Assembly: GCA_964428355.1 (NCBI GenBank)
Contig: CAYRYU010000010.1
Span: 1-64,000 of the forward strand
Direction of reading: 5' to 3'
Source: CAYRYU01 sp964428355
GTDB lineage: Bacteria > Muiribacteriota > Ozemobacteria > Ozemobacterales > Ozemobacteraceae
Length of the DNA: 64,000 nt
The position numbers and the translations under genes are program-made. Every line of letters starts with the position of its first letter. The first letter of the stretch is position 1. This document shows, piece after piece, positions 8,548-17,141 of the stretch. The notes under the pieces are model-generated. The model was not told the origin of the DNA, did no database searches, and saw only the letters and a list, made by a program, of their open reading frames with translations.

Positions 8548-9940
8548 CACCGCTACGGAGAGATTCGACACGATCATCGCAGGTGCGGGCATGTCCGGGC
8601 TTGCGGCCGGGATCAGGCTCGCGATGTTCGACAAGAAGGTTTGCATTTTCGAGCGGCATCGTGTCCCAGGCGGGCTCAACTCGTATTATGAACGGAAGGG
8701 AAGAAAGCTCGACGTCGGCCTTCATGCCATGACCAATTTCGCCCGGAAGGGGGAGGGCGGCCGCCCTCTCACGAAACTCCTCAGGCAACTGAGGATCCCC
8801 TACGAGAAACTGGAACTTTCCCAACAGAACCGCTCTCGTATCGCCTTCCCTGGAAAGACCCTGGCATTCTCGAACGACCCGGCTCTGCTCATCCGGGAGA
8901 TCGCGCGGGAGTTCCCCGACCAGGCGGGAAATTTCGCGCGGCTTCTCGACCTTGTCAAAACCGCTGACGAGCTGAACCTCGCTAATGAATACCAGAGCGC
9001 GAAAGAAAGGGTTCGCGGGATCATCACCGATGAAAAGCTCGTGGAGATGATTTTCTGCCCGCTTCTCATCTATGGAAGCGCCTGGGAAAACGACATGGAC
9101 TTCTCCCAGTTCGTCATAATGTTCAAGAGCATTTTTCTCGAAGGCTTTTGCCGGCCCAGGAACGGGGTTCGGACCGTGATCGACCTCCTTCTCGAGAGAT
9201 ACCGGCATCTCGGGGGCCGGATCGACCTCGGGAAGGGCATCAAGACGATCGAGGTGGAAAATGGGGCCGCGAAGGGCGTGACCCTTGACGACGGCCGGTT
9301 CATCGCCGCGGACAGGGTGCTTTCGTCGATAGGTCTTCCCGAAACCCTGGGTATCCTTTCAGATAAGCATGAAGCCCCGCCCGTGGGGGCGATGAGTTTC
9401 ACGGAAACCATTCTCTTCTACGACCGAAAACCATCGCATTTTGGAATTGAAGACACCATCGTCTTTTTCAACGACGAGGAACGGTATCATTACCGGAAAG
9501 CGCCCGACTACTGCGACTTTCGGAGCGCGGTCATCTGTTTCCCCAACAACTTCGGTCACGACGATTTCGACGAGGGAGTCGTGAGGGTGACTTACATCGC
9601 GAACTCCGACAAGTGGCATGAAATGGACCGGGAGACCTATTCCCTCCGGAAGGAGGCGGTTCTGCGGGAATCCCGCGCGCTGATTTCCAGACAGTTTCCG
9701 GGGTTCGAAGCCCGCCTTCTCTTCCACGATGTTTTCACCCCCCGCACGATCCGTCGTTTCACGGGGCATCTGGGGGGAACTGTCTACGGAAGCCCCAACA
9801 AGGCCAGGAACGGACGGACCGGGGTGGGGAACCTTTTCGTCTGCGGGACCGACCAGGGTTTCCTGGGCATCGTGGGTGCTATGCTGAGCGGTATATCCAT
9901 GGCCAACCTGCATTGCCTGATGGGTGAAGAAAAGGCATGA
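8528..9940 (+). CDS. CrtI/phytoene-desaturase-like FAD oxidoreductase (first copy)
   Basis: A 470-residue flavoprotein of the amine oxidase/phytoene desaturase superfamily. The N-terminal dinucleotide-binding motif is AGAGMSGLAAG (about 18-28), followed by the ERHRVPGG segment (about 43-50). The C-terminus has the second FAD contact, NLFVCGTDQGFLG (about 435). The best start in frame is a TTG at 8528 inside the ACP gene, implying coupled translation; no ATG lies nearby. Family members desaturate, isomerise or saturate polyene chains (CrtI, CrtISO, RetSat). No carotenoid genes are present. By context the substrate should be an acyl-ACP or the hydrocarbon product. A second copy lies at 14549. 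Confidence 0.85.
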   Translation: MAPNSPDTATERFDTIIAGAGMSGLAAGIRLAMFDKKVCIFERHRVPGGLNSYYERKGRKLDVGLHAMTNFARKGEGGRPLTKLLRQLRIPYEKLELSQQNRSRIAFPGKTLAFSNDPALLIREIAREFPDQAGNFARLLDLVKTADELNLANEYQSAKERVRGIITDEKLVEMIFCPLLIYGSAWENDMDFSQFVIMFKSIFLEGFCRPRNGVRTVIDLLLERYRHLGGRIDLGKGIKTIEVENGAAKGVTLDDGRFIAADRVLSSIGLPETLGILSDKHEAPPVGAMSFTETILFYDRKPSHFGIEDTIVFFNDEERYHYRKAPDYCDFRSAVICFPNNFGHDDFDEGVVRVTYIANSDKWHEMDRETYSLRKEAVLRESRALISRQFPGFEARLLFHDVFTPRTIRRFTGHLGGTVYGSPNKARNGRTGVGNLFVCGTDQGFLGIVGAMLSGISMANLHCLMGEEKA

Positions 9941-10968
9941 GATTCTCGAATGTAGTCATTTCCTCCTTCGGGTACCACCTCCCCGAACGGATGATGTCTT
10001 CCGAGGAGATCGAGGAAAGGCTCGCTCCGGTCTACCAGCGGCTGAACCTCCCTCCCGGCCGGATCGAGCTGATGACCGGAATCAAGGAGAGGCGTTACTG
10101 GCCTCCTGGAACCCTCCCCAGCGACCTTTCGACCCAGGCCGCCAAAAACCTGTTCCAGAAGGGCCCCCTCAAGGCCGGTGACATCGACCTTTTGGTCCAT
10201 GCATCCGTCTGCAGGGATTTTTTGGAGCCATCGACTTCGTCCGTCATCCACCACAATCTTGGGCTTCGGCCGGATGCGATGCTGTTCGATCTTTCCAACG
10301 CCTGTCTGGGGATGATGAGCTCATTCGTGGTCGCGGCAAACATGATCGAGATCGGTGCGATAAGGCATGCGCTCATCGTTTCAGGAGAGAACGGCGGGCC
10401 TTTGCTGATGACGACCATCGAAAAGCTTCTCAAACAGGGCGATCTCACACGAAAAGGGATCAAGAAATACATCGCGAACCTGACGATCGGATCGGCAGCG
10501 GTGGCCTACACCATATCCCACAAGGATCACGCTCCCGACGGTCACAGGATCCTCGGGGGCGCTTATCTGGCAGACTCCGCGGCCAATGTCCTTTGTCGTG
10601 GGGGCGGGGATACCGAGGCTCTCACGATGGAGACCGATTCCGAGGAGCTGATGAAGGCCGGAATCGCGCTCGCCGTCAGGACCTGGGACGAGACCAAGCG
10701 TGAACTCGGCTGGAACAACGAGGATGTCGACTGTTTCGTCGGCCACCAGGTCGGGGTTGCCCACGAAAGCTCCCTGAGGCAGGCACTGAAACTGGTCGGG
10801 TGTCCCACATTTTCGACCTATCCCTTCCTTGGGAACACCGGGGCCTCGGCCCTTCCGATCACCCTCGCGATTTTCGACGAACGGCAGGGAATTGCCAGAG
10901 GAAGCCGGGTCGGCCTTCTCGGAATAGGTTCGGGCCTCAACTCGATCATGCTCGGGGTCAAATGGTGA
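9937..10968 (+). CDS. oleA: OleA, head-to-head acyl condensing thiolase
   Basis: A 343-residue KAS III/thiolase-fold enzyme. Catalytic Cys123 lies in NACLGM and Glu97 in CRDFLEPST. The 26-residue spacing is the same as Glu117/Cys143 of Xanthomonas OleA, and this glutamate separates OleA from FabH. His270 (GHQVG) and Asn300 (GNTGAS) are 30 apart, as in OleA. Known reaction: non-decarboxylative Claisen joining of two fatty acyl thioesters to a 2-alkyl-3-ketoacid. The start overlaps the stop of the preceding gene (ATGA). Whether it draws acyl-ACP or acyl-CoA here is unknown. Confidence 0.93.
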   Translation: MRFSNVVISSFGYHLPERMMSSEEIEERLAPVYQRLNLPPGRIELMTGIKERRYWPPGTLPSDLSTQAAKNLFQKGPLKAGDIDLLVHASVCRDFLEPSTSSVIHHNLGLRPDAMLFDLSNACLGMMSSFVVAANMIEIGAIRHALIVSGENGGPLLMTTIEKLLKQGDLTRKGIKKYIANLTIGSAAVAYTISHKDHAPDGHRILGGAYLADSAANVLCRGGGDTEALTMETDSEELMKAGIALAVRTWDETKRELGWNNEDVDCFVGHQVGVAHESSLRQALKLVGCPTFSTYPFLGNTGASALPITLAIFDERQGIARGSRVGLLGIGSGLNSIMLGVKW

Positions 10969-11822
10969 GACCCGACTGGTTGAAGGAGCTGTATCCCTTC
11001 AAGGAGAACTTCTTCCGCCTCCCGACCGGCCATTCCATGCATTATCTGGACGAAGGCAGGGGACAACCGGTCCTCATGCTCCACGGAAACCCCACCTGGT
11101 CATTCTTCTACCGGAACATCGTCAAAGCGTTCTCCGGAACCAACAGGCTGATCGTGCCCGACCACCTCGGTTGCGGCTTTTCCGACAAACCCCAGAACTA
11201 CGAATACACGCTGGAACACCACATCGACAACCTCGAAAAGCTCGTTGGGAACCTCGGCTTGAAGGATTTTTCCCTCGTCGTCCATGATTGGGGTGGGGCG
11301 ATCGGGTTCGGGTTGCTCGAAAGGCATCCCGAGCTCGCAAGCAGGATCGTGATCCTCAATACCGCCGCCTTCACTTCCGAGGTCATCGCCACCCGGATAG
11401 ACATCTGCCGGATGCCGCTGCTGAACGATTTCCTCATTCGCCGGCTGAACGGTTTCGCCTGGCCCGCGACGCGCATGGCCGTCGTCCGCAAGCTTTCCCC
11501 CGAAGTCAGGCGCGGGTTCCTGTTCCCCTACGGTGATTATGAGAAGCGTGTGGCAATCGCGGGTTTCGTCGCCGACATCCCGATGACCCCCGACCACCGG
11601 AGTTACGCAACGCTGAAGAAGATCGAGCTGTCGCTTCCGAAACACCGTTGCCCACGGCTCATCCTCTGGGGAAAGCGGGATTTCTGTTTCAACGACTATT
11701 TCCTCGGCCGCTGGCGCGAGATCTATCCCGATGCCCGCGTCCGGACCTTCCGTTCGGCCGGGCACTACCTCCTGGAAGATGCCGGGGACGAAATAATCGG
11801 GGAACTGAAACGGTTTTTTTGA
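10962..11822 (+). CDS. oleB: OleB, beta-lactone decarboxylase (haloalkane dehalogenase fold)
   Basis: A 286-residue alpha/beta hydrolase. The chosen ATG lies within the last codons of oleA; GTG 10965 is an equal alternative. HGNPTW (41-46) forms the oxyanion-hole region, the nucleophile is Asp109 in HDWGGAIG and the catalytic His is about 268 in AGHYLLED. This is the haloalkane-dehalogenase subgroup to which OleB belongs. In the Ole pathway it converts the cis-beta-lactone made by OleC to a cis-olefin plus CO2. The position between oleA and oleC fixes the assignment. Confidence 0.92.
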   Translation: MVRPDWLKELYPFKENFFRLPTGHSMHYLDEGRGQPVLMLHGNPTWSFFYRNIVKAFSGTNRLIVPDHLGCGFSDKPQNYEYTLEHHIDNLEKLVGNLGLKDFSLVVHDWGGAIGFGLLERHPELASRIVILNTAAFTSEVIATRIDICRMPLLNDFLIRRLNGFAWPATRMAVVRKLSPEVRRGFLFPYGDYEKRVAIAGFVADIPMTPDHRSYATLKKIELSLPKHRCPRLILWGKRDFCFNDYFLGRWREIYPDARVRTFRSAGHYLLEDAGDEIIGELKRFF

Positions 11823-11887
11823 CCGGAGCAGGTCCGATGGGTTATCGTCGGACAACCCGATATGGAAGATGACGCACATCCGCCGCA

Positions 11888-13573
11888 ATGAACATCGCTG
11901 ACCGTTTTTCACAGATCGCCGGGACTTTCTCCGGAAAGACCGCGGTCCGTTTTCCCGTTCGGGAAGGCGGGGGATACCGGTACGATTCCATCACCTTCGG
12001 GGAGCTGGAATCCCTTGCGTGCAGATATGCGAACGGATTATCGGGCCTTGGATTGCGCCGGGGAAGCAGGACACTGCTTTTCGTCCGGCCCTCCCTCCGC
12101 TTCCATGCGCTAGTGTTCGCCCTTTTCAAGCTGGGAGTCGTGCCCGTCCTCATCGACCCGGGCATGGGAAGGAAGAACCTTCTTGCCGCCATCGAGGAAG
12201 TCGCTCCCCGGGGGCTCATCGCCGAGCCCGAAGTCCATCTCATGGGAATGTTCGCACGCAAGGCAATGGCATCGGTCGAGGCAAGGGTGACCGTCCGTGG
12301 CCCGGTAATCAAAGGGTGCCACCTGCTTTCCGACCTCGAAGGTGCGGACTCCCGTTTCGTGAACGAACAGCTGGATCCTGACGAAATCGCCGCCATTCTC
12401 TTCACTTCCGGCGGAACCGGACGTCCGAAGGGAGTCGTGTACACCCACCGGATCTTCTCAGAGCAAACACGCCTCTTGCAGAAGCTTTTCGACCTCGGGG
12501 AGACCGAAACCGACCTTCCCGCATTTCCCCTGTTCTCCCTGTTCACCCTTGCGATGGGAATGACCTCGTGCATTCCCGACATGGACCCCTCCAAGCCGGC
12601 AAAGGCCGATCCGCGCAAGATCCTGAGGAACATCCGGGACAACGGCGTAACCTTCATGGCCGGTTCACCCACCATCTGGGAGAAGCTTGCCGACCACTGC
12701 CTCGAAAGGGGAATCACCCTCCCGTCGGTAAAATACCTCGTCATGTTCGGAGCCCCTGTCCGGGTCGGCCTGCACGAAAAGTTCCGCAAGATCCTGCCCA
12801 ACGGAATGACCTATACACCTTATGGAGCGACGGAATGCCTTCCCGTATCCTGCATCTCGGGAAGAACGGTCCTGGAGCAGACCGCCCCCCTGACCTGCAA
12901 AGGGAAGGGAACCTGCGTGGGAACACCGGTTCCCGGGGTCGAGGTGGCGGTCATCGGGATCACGGATGAGCCGATCCCCGACATCTCGGCCGCGCGGCGG
13001 CTCGACCCCGGCCGGATCGGGGAGATCATCGTCAAAGGCGACGTCGCGACTCCCAGCTACTTCCAGTCTCCACGGGAGACGGGCCTTGCCAAGATTCCCG
13101 ACAACGGATCATTCTGGCACCGAATGGGTGACCTGGGATACATCGACGAGAGAGGGTGGGTCTGGTTCTGCGGTCGGAAATCACACCGGGTGGAAACCAA
13201 GTCGGGGTTGTTCTGTTCCGTCCCCTGCGAGGCCATTTTCAATTCCCACCCCGGAGTCAGAAGGTCCGCCCTGGTCGGTATCAAGGGGAAAGGCGGCATC
13301 ATCCCTGCCATCGTGATCGAAAGGAACCAGGCGGGAAAGAAGATCGACGAGGACGATCTGAAAAGGGAGCTTCTCGAAATCGGTGAGGCCAATGCCCTGA
13401 CCGCACCTATCAGGACCGTCCGTTTCCGGGACAGGTTTCCGGTCGATGTCAGGCACAATGTCAAGATCGACCGTTCGAAACTTGCGGGGGATGTTTCCCG
13501 TGGTAAGATCAGTATCATGAAAATCCTGAAGGGAGTTCTGAAAACCCTTTTCCCGGGAAGGTCGGCCCCATGA
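11888..13573 (+). CDS. oleC: OleC, AMP-dependent beta-lactone synthetase
   Basis: A 561-residue member of the acyl-adenylate-forming superfamily. The P-loop-like motif TSGGTGRPKGV is at about 175, the YTPYGATECLP adenylate-binding motif at about 310 and the hinge/aspartate region MGDLGYIDERGW at about 413. Known role of OleC: ATP-dependent closure of the 2-alkyl-3-hydroxyacid to a beta-lactone. A 65-base gap precedes the gene, the largest inside the ole segment. It ends in ATGA overlap with oleD. Confidence 0.92.
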   Translation: MNIADRFSQIAGTFSGKTAVRFPVREGGGYRYDSITFGELESLACRYANGLSGLGLRRGSRTLLFVRPSLRFHALVFALFKLGVVPVLIDPGMGRKNLLAAIEEVAPRGLIAEPEVHLMGMFARKAMASVEARVTVRGPVIKGCHLLSDLEGADSRFVNEQLDPDEIAAILFTSGGTGRPKGVVYTHRIFSEQTRLLQKLFDLGETETDLPAFPLFSLFTLAMGMTSCIPDMDPSKPAKADPRKILRNIRDNGVTFMAGSPTIWEKLADHCLERGITLPSVKYLVMFGAPVRVGLHEKFRKILPNGMTYTPYGATECLPVSCISGRTVLEQTAPLTCKGKGTCVGTPVPGVEVAVIGITDEPIPDISAARRLDPGRIGEIIVKGDVATPSYFQSPRETGLAKIPDNGSFWHRMGDLGYIDERGWVWFCGRKSHRVETKSGLFCSVPCEAIFNSHPGVRRSALVGIKGKGGIIPAIVIERNQAGKKIDEDDLKRELLEIGEANALTAPIRTVRFRDRFPVDVRHNVKIDRSKLAGDVSRGKISIMKILKGVLKTLFPGRSAP

Positions 13574-14559
13574 ACGTCATGGTAACGGGAGCGGGCGGTT
13601 TCCTGGGAAGGAACCTTGCCGCCGCACTTGTTTCCCGGGGAGAACGGGTTTGGAATTTCAGTCGCAGCGACCACCAGGAACTGAAGCGGATGGGTGTCCA
13701 GACCCGCTGCGGTGACCTGGGGGATCCGGCCGCGGTTTCCTCCGCCCTCGAGGGGATGGAAGCAGTCTTTCATGTTGCTTCCCGGGTGGGAATCTGGGGC
13801 GATTTTTCGGATTTCCACCGCACGAACGTTTCGGGAACGAAGAACGTCATCGCCGCCTGCCGTACCCACCGGATCCCGCGCCTTGTCTACACCAGCACCC
13901 CAAGCGTGGTTTTCGAGCGGAGTGACCTCTGCGGGGCGGACGAAACGACGCCCTATGCCCGAAGATTCCTGGAAAGCTACGCCCGGACGAAAGTGGCCGC
14001 AGAAAAGATGGTTCTCGAGGCAAACGGTCGGGAACTGGCAACCGTCGCTCTGAGACCGCACCTGATTTTCGGCCCCGATGACCCGCATCTCATCCCGCGT
14101 CTGGTCGAGGTCGCCCGGAAGGGGAAGCTGTCCATCGTGGGCGATGGGAGCAACCGGGTCGATGTCACCTTCATCCAGAATGCCGTCGACGCGCATCTTC
14201 AAGCGATGGGAAAACTCGCAAACGGGTCCCGGGTTGCCGGCCAGGCATATTTCATCGGCCAGGAAAGGCCGGTGGTGCTTTGGGAATTCATCAACGAGAT
14301 ACTTGCGCGCCACGGCCTTCCCCCGGTAACCCGGAAAGTCCCTGTGGCAGCCGCATTCGTTGCGGGGATGTTTTTCGAATCCTGTTTCAGGCTCCTGCGG
14401 ATCCGGCGCGATCCGCCCATGACGCGCTTCGTAGCGCTCCAGTTTTCCCGTTCCCATTTTTTTTCCCACCGCAAGGCCAGGGACGATTTCGGGTACGAAC
14501 CCAGAATTCCGATCGAGCAGGCACTTGATCTTACTGTGAGGAAACCGAATGCTTCTTGA
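13570..14559 (+). CDS. oleD: OleD, NADPH-dependent 2-alkyl-3-ketoacid reductase
   Basis: A 329-residue extended short-chain dehydrogenase of the 3-beta-hydroxysteroid dehydrogenase type. The nucleotide motif TGAGGFLG (about 6-13) and active-site pair YARTK (about 137-141) are intact. Known role: reduces the OleA product to the 2-alkyl-3-hydroxyacid used by OleC. OleB, OleC and OleD of other bacteria form a large complex, and the gene overlaps here fit stoichiometric expression. It overlaps the next gene by 11 bases. Confidence 0.92.
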   Translation: MNVMVTGAGGFLGRNLAAALVSRGERVWNFSRSDHQELKRMGVQTRCGDLGDPAAVSSALEGMEAVFHVASRVGIWGDFSDFHRTNVSGTKNVIAACRTHRIPRLVYTSTPSVVFERSDLCGADETTPYARRFLESYARTKVAAEKMVLEANGRELATVALRPHLIFGPDDPHLIPRLVEVARKGKLSIVGDGSNRVDVTFIQNAVDAHLQAMGKLANGSRVAGQAYFIGQERPVVLWEFINEILARHGLPPVTRKVPVAAAFVAGMFFESCFRLLRIRRDPPMTRFVALQFSRSHFFSHRKARDDFGYEPRIPIEQALDLTVRKPNAS

Positions 14560-15964
14560 CAAGAAAGATGGAATCGAAAAGAGATACGATGTAATCATCG
14601 TGGGAGGCGGATTGGGGGGCATGACCGCGGCGAACAAGCTCGCGAAGGCGGGGAAAAAGGTCCTCCTTCTCGAGGCCCACGACAAGCTCGGTGGGTTCGC
14701 CACGTGGTTCAGGCGGAAGGGAAACCACATCTTCGACGTTTCCCTTCACGGATTCCCCGTCGGGATGAAGAAGACCTGCCGGAAATACTGGAACGAGAAG
14801 ATCGCGGGGAACATCATCCAGCTGAAGCGGGTCAGGTTCATCAATCCCTGCTACCAGCTCGAGACCGATTTCACGGTCGAGGATTTCACCTCCAAGCTCG
14901 TGGAAGTTTTCAAGGTCCCACGCAAGACGGTCGACGATTTCTTCGCCGTGATCATGAACATGGAGTTCTACGAGAACAAGGAGATGACCAACGCCGCGCT
15001 TCTCGAGAAGTTCTTCCCCGGCCGGAAGGACGTCCACCGGTTCCTGATCGAGCCGATCGTGTATGCGAACGGTTCGACGCTCGAGGATCCCGCGGTGACC
15101 TACGGGATCGTCTTCTCGAATTTCATGAGCAAGGGGGTCTTCACTTTTCGCGGAGGGACGGACCTCATCGTTGGAATGATGCAGGAAGAGCTTTTGGGGA
15201 ACGACGTCGACATCCGGCTCCGTTCCAAGGTCGACCGTATAGTCGTGGAAAGCGGCGTCTGCAAGGGAGTTCAGGTCGACGGTCGGTTCGTGGCTTCCCG
15301 TGCGGTCCTTTCGAACGGAAGTCTCATCGGCACGATTTTCGATCTCGTCGGGGAAAAGGAGTGGTCTCCGGCTTTCCTGGAGCGGGCCCGCAAGGTCAGG
15401 GTGAATACCAGCTCCTGCCAGGTCTACCTGGGAATAAGGCATGGGGAGCAGCTCGAGGATGTCGGTGACCTCGTCTTCTTTTCCGAAAGGGGGGAGTTCA
15501 AGACCGACGAACTTCTCGCCATGGACACCTCCAGCCGGACCTTTTCGATCTACTATCCTCGGCTCCGGCCGCACCTCGAGAACGCAGGTTATTCCATCGT
15601 CTCCTCGACCAACGCCCGTTTCGAGGACTGGGAAAGACTGGACAAGCAGGGATACGAGGCAAAGAAGAAGGAACTGGTCGCGGCCACCCTGGCGAGCCTG
15701 GAGAAGGTCATCCCCGGGGTCGCTGCGAAGGTCGACCACGTCGAAGTTGCGACTCCCCTGACGATCAGGAGATATACCCACCACGTCAAGGGCTCGTCAT
15801 TCGGAACCAAGCACGAGGGACTGGAGATCTCCATGGGCATGCACAGGGAGATCCAGGGCCTCTTCCACACCGGGTCCGTCGGGATCATCATGTCGGGCTG
15901 GCTTGGCGCGGCGAACTACGGTGTCATCCAGGCATACGAAGTCGAAAATTTTCTGGGAAACTAG
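14549..15964 (+). CDS. CrtI/phytoene-desaturase-like FAD oxidoreductase (second copy)
   Basis: A 471-residue relative of the flavoprotein at 8528, with the same start and end motifs: VGGGLGGMTAANKLAKAG (about 19-36), EAHDKLGG (about 43-50) and a C-terminal GLFHTGSVGIIMSGWLG (about 439-455). The two copies are clearly diverged, so they probably act on different positions or steps. Members of this superfamily include desaturases, carotene isomerases and retinol saturases. In this operon a role in acyl-chain desaturation or double-bond isomerisation is inferred. Embedded between oleD and fabG. Confidence 0.86.
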   Translation: MLLDKKDGIEKRYDVIIVGGGLGGMTAANKLAKAGKKVLLLEAHDKLGGFATWFRRKGNHIFDVSLHGFPVGMKKTCRKYWNEKIAGNIIQLKRVRFINPCYQLETDFTVEDFTSKLVEVFKVPRKTVDDFFAVIMNMEFYENKEMTNAALLEKFFPGRKDVHRFLIEPIVYANGSTLEDPAVTYGIVFSNFMSKGVFTFRGGTDLIVGMMQEELLGNDVDIRLRSKVDRIVVESGVCKGVQVDGRFVASRAVLSNGSLIGTIFDLVGEKEWSPAFLERARKVRVNTSSCQVYLGIRHGEQLEDVGDLVFFSERGEFKTDELLAMDTSSRTFSIYYPRLRPHLENAGYSIVSSTNARFEDWERLDKQGYEAKKKELVAATLASLEKVIPGVAAKVDHVEVATPLTIRRYTHHVKGSSFGTKHEGLEISMGMHREIQGLFHTGSVGIIMSGWLGAANYGVIQAYEVENFLGN

Positions 15965-15976
15965 AACGAGGTGGAT

Positions 15977-16717
15977 ATGTTTGATTTCAGCGGACAAAGA
16001 GTAATCGTCACCGGCGGTATCCGCGGCATCGGTGCGGGGATCTCCTGCGCATTCCTGAAGGCCGGCGCGACCGTGATCGCTACCTATTCCTCCAACGACG
16101 CCGTTGCCGGGGAGTTCAGGGAGAAGAACGCCGAGTTCGCCTCGAGGCTCGATATCCGAAAGTTCGACGTGTCGTCCGCCGAGCAGGTCAAGGCCTTCTT
16201 CACCGCCCTGGACGAGAAATACCCGTCGATCGAGGTCCTGGTCAACAACTCCGGAATCCGGCGCGACGCCGTGGTTGCCTTGATGGCCGACGAGCAATGG
16301 AAGAGCGTCCTGGACGTAAACCTGGGCGGGACATTCCTCATGTCCCGGGAGATCGTTTCCCGGTTCATGGCCAACCGGTACGGGCGGATCATCAACATCA
16401 GCTCTCTGGGCGGAGAACTGGGGTTCCCTGGCCAGGCGAACTACGCCGCATCGAAAGCCGGCCAGATGGCCATCTCCAGGTCCCTGTCGAAGGAGGTGGC
16501 AAAGAAGGGAATCACCGTGAACTGCGTTGCCCCGGGGTTCATCGACACCGAGCTGATCAAGGATCTTCCCGAGGAGCAGAGGAAGGAGTATCAAAAGACG
16601 ATTCCGCTCAAACGTTTCGGGACCGTCGCGGAAGTGGCCCACGCGGTTCTTTTCCTTGCCAGTCGTGAGGCCTCGTACATCACCGGGACCTCTATCACGG
16701 TCGCGGGAGGGCTGTAA
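15977..16717 (+). CDS. fabG: 3-oxoacyl-ACP reductase, FabG type
   Basis: A 246-residue classical short-chain dehydrogenase: TGGIRGIG (about 12-19), NNSGI (about 89), Ser in INISS (about 140) and the YAASK catalytic pair (about 155-159). ATG 15977 is preferred because ACGAGG precedes it by five bases; a GTG at 15971 overlaps that site. It reduces 3-ketoacyl-ACP with NADPH. The stop overlaps the start of the dehydratase gene (TAATG). Confidence 0.92.
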   Translation: MFDFSGQRVIVTGGIRGIGAGISCAFLKAGATVIATYSSNDAVAGEFREKNAEFASRLDIRKFDVSSAEQVKAFFTALDEKYPSIEVLVNNSGIRRDAVVALMADEQWKSVLDVNLGGTFLMSREIVSRFMANRYGRIINISSLGGELGFPGQANYAASKAGQMAISRSLSKEVAKKGITVNCVAPGFIDTELIKDLPEEQRKEYQKTIPLKRFGTVAEVAHAVLFLASREASYITGTSITVAGGL

Positions 16718-17133
16718 TGGACGAGATCCTGGCCGCCATTCCGCAGCGCCCGCCATTCCTTTTCGTCGACAGGATCCTGAACCGCGATGGAAAGACGATC
16801 ACGACGCAAAGAACTCTCAGGGACGACGAGTATTTCTTCAAGGGCCATTTCCCCGGAAACCCGGTCATGCCAGGCGTTCTGTTGTGCGAGGCGTGTTTCC
16901 AGACGGGGGCGATCCTGATGGGTGGCGGAGGACGACCCGGGTTGGGGGTGGTTACGCGGATCAAGGACACCAAGTTCCGCAAGCTCGCCCATCCCGGAGA
17001 CGTGCTGACGATCAGCGTGACTCTCGATGACGAGATCGAGAATGCTTTCTACATGAGCGGAACGATTCGGGTGGGTGAGGAAGTCATCCTGAAAATCGTC
17101 TTCCAGGCCGCCCTGATTCAGGGGGGGAGTTGA
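16717..17133 (+). CDS. fabZ: 3-hydroxyacyl-ACP dehydratase, FabZ type
   Basis: A 138-residue hot-dog protein. The family signature GHFPGNPVMPGVLLCEACFQ (about 48-67) holds the catalytic histidine and glutamate. It removes water from 3-hydroxyacyl-ACP to trans-2-enoyl-ACP. FabZ here, not FabA, so it gives no isomerase activity by itself. Double-bond placement would need other enzymes, possibly the CrtI-like pair. Confidence 0.92.
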   Translation: MDEILAAIPQRPPFLFVDRILNRDGKTITTQRTLRDDEYFFKGHFPGNPVMPGVLLCEACFQTGAILMGGGGRPGLGVVTRIKDTKFRKLAHPGDVLTISVTLDDEIENAFYMSGTIRVGEEVILKIVFQAALIQGGS

Positions 17134-17141
17134 GGCAATCT

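Noticed and set aside
8528..15964. Carotenoid biosynthesis
   Set aside because: The two CrtI-like genes stand without phytoene synthase, cyclase or prenyl transferase in the operon.
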